A DNA stretch of 64,000 bases from Massilia aquatica (GTDB lineage Bacteria > Pseudomonadota > Gammaproteobacteria > Burkholderiales > Burkholderiaceae_D): NCBI RefSeq assembly GCF_011682045.1, contig NZ_VVIW01000028.1, positions 24,579 through 88,578 on the forward strand. The letters run 5' to 3'. The notes below the pieces were generated by a model. It was not told the DNA's origin, ran no database searches, and was given only the letters and a program-made list of their open reading frames with translations. A program made the position numbers and the translations under genes. Below, piece after piece: positions 1 through 7,691 of this stretch (its first letter is position 1; each line of letters starts with the position of its first letter).

Positions 1-1050
1 GCGTCCAAGCCGCTGACGCGCTTCGTCAACGCCCACCCCACCGTGGTCGTGCTGTGCCTGAGCTTCCTGCTGATGATCGGCCTGAGCCTGGTGGCCGAGG
101 GCCTCGGGTTCAAGATTCCGAAAGGCTATTTGTATGCCGCGATCGGTTTCTCGATCGTCATCGAATTTTTCAACCAGCTTGCGCGCAAGAACTTTGCCAA
201 GATAGACGCGCATGTGCCGCTGCGCGAGCGCACCGCCGATGCCATCTTGCGCATGCTGGGCAGCAAGACGCGCGCGGAAGTAAGCCAGGAAGCGGAAAAC
301 ACGGTCGAACCGGCTGAAGCGCCCGCCTTCGAGAATGAGGAGCGCAACATGGTCAGCGGTGTGCTGAGCCTGTCGCAGCGGTCGGTCCGGTCGGTCATGA
401 CGCCGAGGTCCGACCTGACCTGGGTCGACCTCAACGCCAGCGCGGCCACCATCCGGCAGCAGGTACTCGATACGCCGCACAGCTTTTTCCCGGTGTGCCG
501 CGGCCAGCTTGATGACATTGTCGGCGTGGCAAGGGCGAAAGACCTGATTGCCGACCTCTCCGCGCACGGAAAGATCGACCCGGCCAGCCTGCGCGATCCG
601 CTCATCATGCCGGACTCGGTCGGCGTGCTGAAGGTGATGGACACCCTCAAGCGCTCGCATGGGCAACTGGTCCTGATCGCCGATGAATATGGAACCATCC
701 AGGGACTGGTGACGCCGATTGATATCCTGGAGGCGATCGCCGGCGAATTTCCGGACGAAGATGAGCAGCCGGTGATCCAGGCGCTCGCCAAGGACCAGTG
801 GAAAATCGATGGCACGGCTGACCTGCATTATCTCCAGCAGGTGCTGCACAGCGACGCCCTGGTTTCGATTGATGATGAATATACCTCTCTGGCCGGTTTC
901 ATGCTGGAGCGCTTTACTACGCTGCCGCAGGCCGGCGAAACGATCGACGTCGACGGCCTGCGCTTCGAAGTGCTGGACGTCGTCGAGCGCCGCATCGCCA
1001 CGGTGCTGGTGACGCGCCTGTCTTCCGACAACGGGCCGCAAGAGAAATGA
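1..1050 (+). CDS. TerC-family membrane protein with CBS pair and CorC/HlyC domain (5' truncated)
   Basis: The reading frame is open from the first base, so the gene begins before the window; the GTG at 43 is internal. The first ~60 visible residues are the last membrane helices of a TerC/YoaE-type integral membrane domain (LSFLLMIGLSLVAEG, then IPKGYLYAAIGFS). A cytoplasmic CBS-domain pair follows (RSVRSVMTPRSDLTWVD, later DEYGTIQGLVTPIDILEAI), then a C-terminal transporter-associated CorC/HlyC domain. Family members are usually about 510-530 aa, so roughly 170 residues are missing. The role is uncertain: TerC relatives are linked to metal-ion handling and to metallation of exported proteins. 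The stop codon overlaps the ATG at 1047 of the next gene, suggesting co-transcription. Confidence 0.9.
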   Translation, partial: ASKPLTRFVNAHPTVVVLCLSFLLMIGLSLVAEGLGFKIPKGYLYAAIGFSIVIEFFNQLARKNFAKIDAHVPLRERTADAILRMLGSKTRAEVSQEAENTVEPAEAPAFENEERNMVSGVLSLSQRSVRSVMTPRSDLTWVDLNASAATIRQQVLDTPHSFFPVCRGQLDDIVGVARAKDLIADLSAHGKIDPASLRDPLIMPDSVGVLKVMDTLKRSHGQLVLIADEYGTIQGLVTPIDILEAIAGEFPDEDEQPVIQALAKDQWKIDGTADLHYLQQVLHSDALVSIDDEYTSLAGFMLERFTTLPQAGETIDVDGLRFEVLDVVERRIATVLVTRLSSDNGPQEK

Positions 1051-1067
1051 AAACCGGAGTAGAAGGC

Positions 1068-2135
1068 ATGTCCAAATTTCCTTTCCTGCCGATCGGCTTT
1101 GCGATCGCGCTGGCGTTCCTGCTGCAGCACTTCCTTGGCTCGCTGGCCTGGGCCGGACTGCTGGCGGTGATCACCTGGCCGCTGCACGAAAAGCTGCTGC
1201 AACGCGGCTGGTCGCGCATTGCCAGCGCAAGTGCCCTGGTCGCGCTGCTGGTGCTCACGCTCGTGGGTCCGTCCATCTTCCTGATCAATACGCTCAGTAA
1301 CGAACTGGAAACGGTGGAGCGCTTGCTCGGCCAGATCAACCAGACCGGCGTTGCGCCGCCGGAATGGCTGTCGCGCTTGCCGGTGGTGGCCGAACCGGCG
1401 CTGAAATGGTGGCATAACAACCTGGCGCAGCCGGGAGGCTTGGCCACGCTGATCCAGACCACGGCCGGCGAATTCCTGCCTTTCCTGACCGGCACGGCGC
1501 GCATGCTCGGCACCACCATCCTGACCAACGCCCTGTACCTGTTCCTGGCGATCCTCACCCTGTTCATCCTGTATCTGCATGGCCCGGCGGTGGCGATCTA
1601 TGCCGACCACGCCGGCGAACGTTTGCTGCCCAAGCACTACCCGGCACTGCGCCGCCTGCTGCCGCTGTCGGTGCGCGGCACCGCGCTCGGCCTGTGTTCG
1701 GTCGCGCTGCTCGAAGGCCTGGTCCTGGGGCTGGCCTACGCGGTCGCGGGCGCGCCCGCCCCGGTCTTGCTCGGCGTGATCACCGGCTACCTTGCCCTGA
1801 TTCCGGGCGGCGCGCCGCTGGCCTTCACCTCGGTGTCGGTACTGCTGCTCGGCCAGGGCCATGCGGGCGCGGCGCTGGGCCTGTTCTGCTGGGGCGCCTT
1901 CGAGCTGTTTTTGGTCGATAAGTTCGTGCGCCCCAAACTGATCGGCCAGCGCGTCAACCTGCCCTTCCTCGCAGTGCTGTTCGGCTTGCTGGGCGGCGTC
2001 TCGACCATGGGCGTGCTGGGCCTGTTTATCGGTCCGTTCATGATGGCTGTGCTGTTCTGGTGGCTGCGCGGCGGCGAGGCCGAGCCGGTACCGGTGATCG
2101 TCACGGCTGCATCGGATCACACACCGGTTCCCTGA
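1068..2135 (+). CDS. AI-2E family transporter (YdiK/PerM-like)
   Basis: Integral inner-membrane protein of 355 aa in the AI-2E exporter/PerM family, with about eight hydrophobic segments. The family's C-terminal block is visible as FVRPKLIGQRVNLPFLAVLFG followed by GLLGGVSTMGVLGLFIGPF. Homologues export small molecules such as autoinducer-2 or act as ion antiporters; the substrate here cannot be told. An in-frame ATG at 1047 overlaps the upstream stop, but ATG 1068 has GGAG at 1056-1059, eight bases upstream, and gives the usual N-terminus (MSKFPFLPIG), so 1068 is preferred. It sits directly behind the TerC/CBS gene. Confidence 0.88.
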   Translation: MSKFPFLPIGFAIALAFLLQHFLGSLAWAGLLAVITWPLHEKLLQRGWSRIASASALVALLVLTLVGPSIFLINTLSNELETVERLLGQINQTGVAPPEWLSRLPVVAEPALKWWHNNLAQPGGLATLIQTTAGEFLPFLTGTARMLGTTILTNALYLFLAILTLFILYLHGPAVAIYADHAGERLLPKHYPALRRLLPLSVRGTALGLCSVALLEGLVLGLAYAVAGAPAPVLLGVITGYLALIPGGAPLAFTSVSVLLLGQGHAGAALGLFCWGAFELFLVDKFVRPKLIGQRVNLPFLAVLFGLLGGVSTMGVLGLFIGPFMMAVLFWWLRGGEAEPVPVIVTAASDHTPVP

Positions 2136-2444
2136 TTCAAGCCTCCGCCGGTGCTCGTCGGCGGCCGCGCAAAACCGTCGCTGTTTTCCGTCTCCAGCGT
2201 CAATACGGGCGCGCCATTCGTCGCGCCCTCCCAACACTTCCTCACAAAAAATCACCAAATCGGATGGGAACGTTTCCAGATTGTCATATGTGCATGTTAT
2301 AAAGATGCAAATTGAATGCAGTGCAATCAGGAAACTGCACACCGTCAGGGTGGCCGGTCGCCCTGGACAAAACAAGAGAAGCATGCCGCCCGGTCCTGCG
2401 CCGGCGGCATCACTTTTAATGAAGTCCGACCAAACGAGGTAAAC
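2136..2444. other. Intergenic region upstream of the di-haem lipoprotein gene
   Basis: No convincing gene lies in these 309 bases. Just after the transporter stop there is a small GC-rich hairpin (CCGCCG ... CGGCGG near 2144-2165) without a T-run, so it is not a good intrinsic terminator. An AT-richer stretch at about 2270-2315 (TTTCCA about 18 bases before TTATAA) is the only promoter-like sequence, and it is weak. GAGGT at 2436-2440 is the ribosome-binding site of the next gene. Confidence 0.4.
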
Positions 2445-5400
2445 ATGAGGTATTCAACATCGGGCGCTCGCCGGCTTGGCGCGTCGCGGGGACAGTTGCG
2501 CAAATTGTCCGTTCAGGGTCTTCCCCTTGCCCTGACACTGCTGCTGGCCGCTTGCGGCGGCAACGGCAATGGCAACGGCGAAGCGCCCCCGACGGGCCAG
2601 GGCAGCATGAGCGGCACATCGCGCATGGTCGCGCAAGCGGCGGCGGAAACCGCCCTCACCCCGGTCACCGCCAGCGCCAGTTCGGCCGAGCGGCCCGACC
2701 TGGGCGGCGCGGCCGCCACCGACCACGACGACAAGACGCGCTGGAGCAGCGGTTTTAACGATGGCGAATCGCTCACGCTCGACTTCGGCAAGTCCGAGCT
2801 CATCAGCCGGGTGCGGATCGACTGGGAAAATGCCCATGCCAGCGCCTACCTCTTGCAAGTGTCGGACGACAAGGCCAACTGGACCACCATCAAGACCGTC
2901 AGCGACAGCCAGGGCGGCACCGAAGACATCACCGGCCTGAACGGCAAAGGCCGCTATCTGCGCATGCAGGGCATCAAGCGCTCCTCGCAGTACGGCTATT
3001 CGATGTTTGAAATCCAGGCGTTTTCGGGCGCGCCGGTGCCGACCACCCCGACCCCGCCTCCCGCGCCCGGCCCGGCCGATCCTGGCCAGCCCGGCGTGGC
3101 CATCAAGCCGGTCGCGGCAAACTCGTCGCCGGTGGAAAACCAGGGCATGTCGGCCGCCATGACGATCGACGGCAAAGCCGCCACGCGCTGGGCCAGCAAG
3201 GCTGAAGACGGCGCCTGGATCGAGTTCGACTTCGGCGTCAAGACGCAAGTCGGCTACATGAAGCTGCAATGGGAAAACGCCTACGGCAAGCAGTATGAAC
3301 TGCGCGTGTCGGACGACGGCCAGAACTGGACCGCGCTGCGCAGCGTGAGCAACGGCCGCGGCGGCATCGAAGAATTCTTCAACCTGGGCGTCAATGCCCG
3401 TTTCATCCGCCTGCAGGGCGTGGCGCGCGCCACCCAGTACGGCTACTCGCTGTTCGAAGCCGAATTCAAGAGCCCGGGCAGCGACAACACCGTGCCGCCG
3501 GCGCTCACCTCGGCCCACCCGTTCCCCGCCAACGGCAGTGCCATGAGCCCGCTGCCGGCGGCGGCCGAACCGCTCGAAACGCTGCAGTTTTCCCTGCCCG
3601 ACGGCACCCTGGTCACCCGCTTCGGCGCGCGCGGCCTGGCGCGCCACGGCCGCGAGCGCGGCGAAGAATGGAACGAGATCGGCGAAGGCCCGAACGAAAC
3701 GGTCGACCCGGCCACCGGCCTGGCCGTCAACAAAGGCCCGGGCAACTACCTCACCTTCGTGCCGCAATACTTCAAGAACCGCACCTGGGGCGTGGAAATC
3801 ATCGACAACAGCCGCGTGGCCGGCGTCACCAAGCCGCAGCTGATCGTCAATCAGTATACCCAGACCGACTTTTTGTCGGGCGGGATCGCCTTCTTCCGCG
3901 CCTTCGACCGGCCCGGCGTGACCGGCTACGGCTGGATGAATCCGGGCGAACTGGTCGACCGCAGCGTGGCCCAGTGCGCACCCATCGCCTATCCGGCCAA
4001 CGGCAAGCTGACCAATGCCAACGGCATCAACGGCGCCTGCACCCTGCTGGTCAAGGGCTATCCGGGCCACGGCGGCATCGACGCCAACGGCATGCCGAAC
4101 GGTAAGAGCGTGCCGGGACGCGCGCTGGTCGCCGGCGACATCATCGAAGTCTCGCCGTCGTTCTTCTCGACCAAGGAATCGATGGCGGCCAAGGGCGACA
4201 CCGGCGGCATCCGCTACTACTCGTACGAGTGGGTGTACGTGGTCGGTTCCGGCCTGAAACCGTGGTACGGCGTGCAGCCGCGCCTGAACTCGGTGCCGCT
4301 GCCGGAAGAAACCCTGTCCGGCGGCCAGGGCTCGATTTCGTACAACTACACCGACAACGGCCTGTTCATGTTCCAGCAGCCGCACAACAACGTTGGCATG
4401 CAGAACATGCAGCGTTTCGTCGAAGGCCGGCGCCTGGTGCATACCAACTTCCTGAGCGGCGACCATAACGAGGGCGGCAACGACCGCTACCTGCCGGCGG
4501 TCGGCCTGCAAGGCCAGCGCTACAACCAGTCCGCCTGTATCGCCTGCCACGTCAACAACGGCCGCAGCCCGGCCCCGGCCGCGCTGGGCCAGCGTCTGGA
4601 CAGCATGTCGGTGCGGGTGGCAAGCAGCGGCGCGAACGGCCAGCAAGTGCCGCATCCGCTGTACGGCACCGCAGTGCAGATGAACGCCGTGTCGCCAACC
4701 GGGAGCGCGCAGAACTGGGGCATGGGCGCGCGTGTGGCCAGCTTCGAGACGCGCTCGGTCAAGCTGGCCGACGGCACCACCGTCGAACTGCGCAAGCCGG
4801 CGCTCGCCTTCGAAGGCCCGGTCCCTGACGCCTTTTCGCTGCGCGCGGCCCAGCCGATGATCGGCACCGGCCTACTCGAAGCGATTCCGGAAGCCGATAT
4901 CCTGGCGCGCGCGGCGCAGCCGGCCGATGCCGACGGGGTCAAGGGCACGGCCAACTTCGTGTTCGATCCGGAAAACGGCGCGGTGCGCCTGGGCCGCTTC
5001 GGCTGGAAGGCATCCAAAGCCACCCTGCGTCACCAGAGCGCCGACGCGCTGCTGCTCGACATGTCGGTGACCTCGCCGGTGCATCCAAACCGCAGCTGCG
5101 CCTTTGACCCGGCCGGTTGCGCAACGAAAGCCGCGCAAAAGGGCATCATCGAGTCCGACCTGAAGTCGATCACGCAGTACCTGGCCCTGGTTGGTGTTCC
5201 CGCCCAGCGCAGCGTTTCCAGCGGCTTTCCGAAGGGCGTAGCGCCAATCGACGAGCATCGCGTCGATGCGCAGCTGGTCAGCGCCGGCAGCAAGCTGTTT
5301 ACCGGCATGCGCTGCGCCGCCTGTCACACGGTGCAGATGAAAACCGGCGCCGGCCACCTGTTCGCCGAGCTGCGCAACCAGACCATCCGTCCGTACACCG

Positions 5401-5681
5401 ACATGCTGCTGCATGACATGGGCGCCGGACTGGCCGACAAGTTTGCCGAAGGCCAGGCCAAGGGCAATATGTGGCGTACCGCGCCGCTGTGGGGCATCGG
5501 CTACACCGACCTGGTCATGGGCAAGGAAGGCAAGGTCGGCTATCTGCACGATGGCCGCGCGCGCAACCTGACCGAGGCGATCCTGTGGCACGGCGGCGAA
5601 GCCGACAAGTCGCGCCAGCGTTTCGAGGCGCTGTCGGCGCAGGACCGCGAGGCGCTGCTGGCGTTCCTCAAGTCGCTGTAA
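2445..5681 (+). CDS. Lipoprotein with two F5/8-type C (discoidin) domains and a di-haem oxidoreductase domain
   Basis: 1078-aa exported lipoprotein. The signal peptide ends in LLLAAC with the lipobox Cys at residue 37, followed by a Gly/Asn-rich tether. Two F5/8 type C (discoidin-like) repeats lie at about 70-200 and 222-345 (each with the pattern TRW.S...W..FDFG), separated by a Pro/Thr-rich linker. Residues ~360-1078 match the di-haem oxidoreductase (DHOR, DUF1111) family, with CIACH at 698-702, CAACH at 957-961 and the family ending (RTAPLWGIGY, LHDGRARNLTEAILWHGGEA). DHOR proteins are related to MauG/bacterial cytochrome c peroxidases. ATG 2445 is chosen over the upstream open frame because GAGG lies six bases before it and the signal peptide starts there. 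The discoidin fusion suggests attachment to a carbohydrate or surface ligand. Confidence 0.88.
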   Translation: MRYSTSGARRLGASRGQLRKLSVQGLPLALTLLLAACGGNGNGNGEAPPTGQGSMSGTSRMVAQAAAETALTPVTASASSAERPDLGGAAATDHDDKTRWSSGFNDGESLTLDFGKSELISRVRIDWENAHASAYLLQVSDDKANWTTIKTVSDSQGGTEDITGLNGKGRYLRMQGIKRSSQYGYSMFEIQAFSGAPVPTTPTPPPAPGPADPGQPGVAIKPVAANSSPVENQGMSAAMTIDGKAATRWASKAEDGAWIEFDFGVKTQVGYMKLQWENAYGKQYELRVSDDGQNWTALRSVSNGRGGIEEFFNLGVNARFIRLQGVARATQYGYSLFEAEFKSPGSDNTVPPALTSAHPFPANGSAMSPLPAAAEPLETLQFSLPDGTLVTRFGARGLARHGRERGEEWNEIGEGPNETVDPATGLAVNKGPGNYLTFVPQYFKNRTWGVEIIDNSRVAGVTKPQLIVNQYTQTDFLSGGIAFFRAFDRPGVTGYGWMNPGELVDRSVAQCAPIAYPANGKLTNANGINGACTLLVKGYPGHGGIDANGMPNGKSVPGRALVAGDIIEVSPSFFSTKESMAAKGDTGGIRYYSYEWVYVVGSGLKPWYGVQPRLNSVPLPEETLSGGQGSISYNYTDNGLFMFQQPHNNVGMQNMQRFVEGRRLVHTNFLSGDHNEGGNDRYLPAVGLQGQRYNQSACIACHVNNGRSPAPAALGQRLDSMSVRVASSGANGQQVPHPLYGTAVQMNAVSPTGSAQNWGMGARVASFETRSVKLADGTTVELRKPALAFEGPVPDAFSLRAAQPMIGTGLLEAIPEADILARAAQPADADGVKGTANFVFDPENGAVRLGRFGWKASKATLRHQSADALLLDMSVTSPVHPNRSCAFDPAGCATKAAQKGIIESDLKSITQYLALVGVPAQRSVSSGFPKGVAPIDEHRVDAQLVSAGSKLFTGMRCAACHTVQMKTGAGHLFAELRNQTIRPYTDMLLHDMGAGLADKFAEGQAKGNMWRTAPLWGIGYTDLVMGKEGKVGYLHDGRARNLTEAILWHGGEADKSRQRFEALSAQDREALLAFLKSL

Positions 5682-5703
5682 GCGTTTAAAGCGCGGTGAA
5701 TCG

Positions 5704-5740
5704 AAGAGCGCCGGACAGGATATGGTCCGGCGCTCTTTTT
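5704..5740 (+). terminator. Rho-independent terminator of the di-haem lipoprotein gene
   Basis: A near-perfect stem of at least 12 bp (AGAGCGCCGGAC at 5705-5716 with GTCCGGCGCTCT at 5725-5736) with an eight-base loop is followed immediately by a T-run to 5740. It lies 24 bases after the stop codon at 5681. Confidence 0.9.
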
Positions 5741-5831
5741 ACATGCGTGGATGTCGATTAAAATCTGTCTCTGCGGCATTTTTATCGATGCTATCGACAC
5801 ATCCGAACACTCTCACAGCAGGTATTTATCC

Positions 5832-6326
5832 ATGAAGTCGGCGTATTTCAAGTATGTGGCGTGCGTCATTGCGTTTCTTGCCATCGGGCTGTATGACGTG
5901 CACGACAATTTCAAGGGATATACCGGTTTCATGGCCTTGTTGCTGCTGCTGTTGGTCACGTTCTTCCTGTCTGGCGCAAGCGGGCGCCTATTCGTCAGCT
6001 GGAAGCTGTTTTTTGCCGGGCTGTTCGGGTTTTTCTTGAGTACTTACATCGGCTCGCTCTTCAACCCCGCCGTCGAACGGGCTGCGTCCGCGGTGGTTGC
6101 GTCTATTTATGTCTACAAGAAGCAGACCGGCGTCTATCCGGAATCCTTGATGCAGGTGGCGACAGCCGGCAACATCAAGGATCTTTCCAGGAAAAGAATC
6201 AAATACGGCGCCAGGGCGCACTATGTGCGCACGGACGATGGATTTTATCTGAGCTACGACACCTACGCATTCAATGGCCAGGTCTGGGACACGGAAAAGA
6301 AGGCGTTTGTCGAGATAATGGATTAA
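5832..6326 (+). CDS. Small membrane protein of unknown function
   Basis: 164-aa protein with three closely spaced hydrophobic segments in the first ~80 residues (YVACVIAFLAIGLYDV, FMALLLLLLVTFFLSG, LFFAGLFGFFLSTYIGSLF), then a soluble C-terminal half. That half contains YVYKKQTGVYPESL, reminiscent of the pseudopilin/DUF style 'Y....G.YP..L', but no family is claimed. ATG 5832 is chosen because AGGT lies about ten bases upstream and the hydrophobic N-terminus starts directly after it; an open frame extends up to 5751. It follows the terminator at 5740 and precedes nhaA in the same direction. Confidence 0.65.
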   Translation: MKSAYFKYVACVIAFLAIGLYDVHDNFKGYTGFMALLLLLLVTFFLSGASGRLFVSWKLFFAGLFGFFLSTYIGSLFNPAVERAASAVVASIYVYKKQTGVYPESLMQVATAGNIKDLSRKRIKYGARAHYVRTDDGFYLSYDTYAFNGQVWDTEKKAFVEIMD

Positions 6327-6339
6327 CCAGCCTGGCGGG

Positions 6340-6433
6340 CAGCGCAATAAGGTATACTACGGGCTGGGTGTCCACACGTCCGTGTGGCAGGTGTTTGCGA
6401 TGGTCGGGCCGCCACGCAGCTTTGGCGCGACCT
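6340..6433 (+). promoter_or_regulatory. Structured nhaA leader, candidate nhaA-I-type (Li+/Na+-linked) riboswitch
   Basis: A -10-like TATACT lies at 6353-6358. The leader then folds into hairpin 1 (CCACAC 6372-6377 with GTGTGG 6382-6387, four-base loop). Hairpin 2 pairs GGTCG 6402-6406 with CGACC 6428-6432 and CGCCA 6410-6414 with TGGCG 6423-6427. It forms a ten-bp stem with a three-base bulge and ends two bases before the nhaA ATG at 6434. No normal Shine-Dalgarno sequence is visible outside this stem. Leaders named nhaA-I and nhaA-II are known in front of nhaA genes in Proteobacteria, and nhaA-I RNAs have been reported to sense Li+. The match to that family is from position and fold only; a covariance-model scan was not possible here. 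Confidence 0.55.
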
Positions 6434-7678
6434 ATGAATCCACTCTCCTCCCCTGTTATTTCCCGAACCCTGTCCAACACTTTCAAAGAGTTCTTTGCAT
6501 CGAGCAAAGCCGGCGGCATTGTGCTGATTGTCTGCACGCTGGTGTCGCTGGTGCTGGCCAATTCCGCTGTTGGACCCGACTACCTGGCTTTCTGGCACCT
6601 CAAACTGGCCGGCATGAGCGTCGAGCACTGGATCAACGATGCGCTGATGGCGATCTTTTTCCTGCTAATCGGCCTCGAACTCGAACGCGAGCTGTATAAC
6701 GGCGAACTATCCAACTTCAAGAACGCGCTGCTGCCGATCGTGGCGGCGGTTGGCGGCATTGGCGTGCCGGCGCTGATCCATTTCAGTATGAATACGGGTT
6801 CGCCCACCCAGGCCGGGATCGGCATTCCCATGGCGACCGATATCGCCTTCGCCCTCGGCGTGCTGGCCCTGCTGGGCAGCCGCGTGCCGGCCTCGCTCAA
6901 GATTTTCCTGACCGCGCTGGCCGTCATGGACGACCTGGGCGCGATTATCGTGATCGCCGTGTTTTATACGGCGCAGTTGTCGGTGCCGTATCTGCTGGGC
7001 GCCATCGCCATGTTCGGCGTGCTGCTGTGCATGAACCGCGTGTTGCGTATCATGGCGCTGGCGCCTTACCTGCTCGGCGGCGCCATCATGTGGTTCCTGA
7101 TGCTCAAATCGGGCGTGCATGCGACCATCGCCGGCGTGCTGCTGGCCTTCGCCATTCCGTTCTCGCACAAACAGGACGACCAGGATTCGCCGTCGCACCG
7201 GCTCGAACACATCCTGCACAAACCGGTTGCCTTCATCATCCTGCCGATTTTTGCGCTGGCCAATACCGGCATCATCATTGCATCGGGCTGGACCGGCGAG
7301 CTGGCGTCGGCCAACAGCCTGGGCATCCTGGCCGGCCTGGTGATCGGCAAGCCGCTCGGGATTACCTTGTTCTGCCTGGCGGCGGTGACCGTGGGCATCT
7401 GCCGGCTGCCGCTGGACCTTGCCTGGCGCCATGTGTTCGGTGCGGGATTGCTGGGCGGGATTGGCTTTACGATGTCGATTTTTATCACCAACCTGGCCTT
7501 CGTGGGTCAGGCCGAGGTGATCAATGCGTCGAAGATGGCGATTTTGCTGGCCTCGCTGGTGGCCGGCGTGATCGGGTTCACGTGGCTCAAGATCTTCGGC
7601 AAGCCGCAGGCGGGCGACACCGACCTCGATACCCTCGATTTCGAGGATGGCCAAGCCGCGCCACCCGCCAAGGGGTGA
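6434..7678 (+). CDS. nhaA: Na+/H+ antiporter NhaA
   Basis: 414-aa inner-membrane antiporter exchanging cytoplasmic Na+ (or Li+) for external H+. The NhaA family is recognised from INDALMAIFFLLIGLELERE near the N-terminus, the ion-site region ATDIAFALGVLALLG and LTALAVMDDLGAIIVIAVFYT (the paired Asp residues), and GVHATIAGVLLAFAIP. About eleven to twelve hydrophobic segments are visible, and length fits the family. ATG 6434 gives the usual N-terminus (MNPLSSPVISRTL); the frame is open back to a GTG at 6368, but that would run through the structured leader. The gene converges on the ATPase gene with only 13 bases between stops. Confidence 0.93.
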   Translation: MNPLSSPVISRTLSNTFKEFFASSKAGGIVLIVCTLVSLVLANSAVGPDYLAFWHLKLAGMSVEHWINDALMAIFFLLIGLELERELYNGELSNFKNALLPIVAAVGGIGVPALIHFSMNTGSPTQAGIGIPMATDIAFALGVLALLGSRVPASLKIFLTALAVMDDLGAIIVIAVFYTAQLSVPYLLGAIAMFGVLLCMNRVLRIMALAPYLLGGAIMWFLMLKSGVHATIAGVLLAFAIPFSHKQDDQDSPSHRLEHILHKPVAFIILPIFALANTGIIIASGWTGELASANSLGILAGLVIGKPLGITLFCLAAVTVGICRLPLDLAWRHVFGAGLLGGIGFTMSIFITNLAFVGQAEVINASKMAILLASLVAGVIGFTWLKIFGKPQAGDTDLDTLDFEDGQAAPPAKG

Positions 7679-7691
7679 CGCGGCCGCGGCC

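Noticed and set aside
2454..4655. 733-codon minus-strand open frame across the di-haem lipoprotein.
   Set aside because: Antisense shadow of a gene with clear domain structure; no ribosome-binding site or homology.
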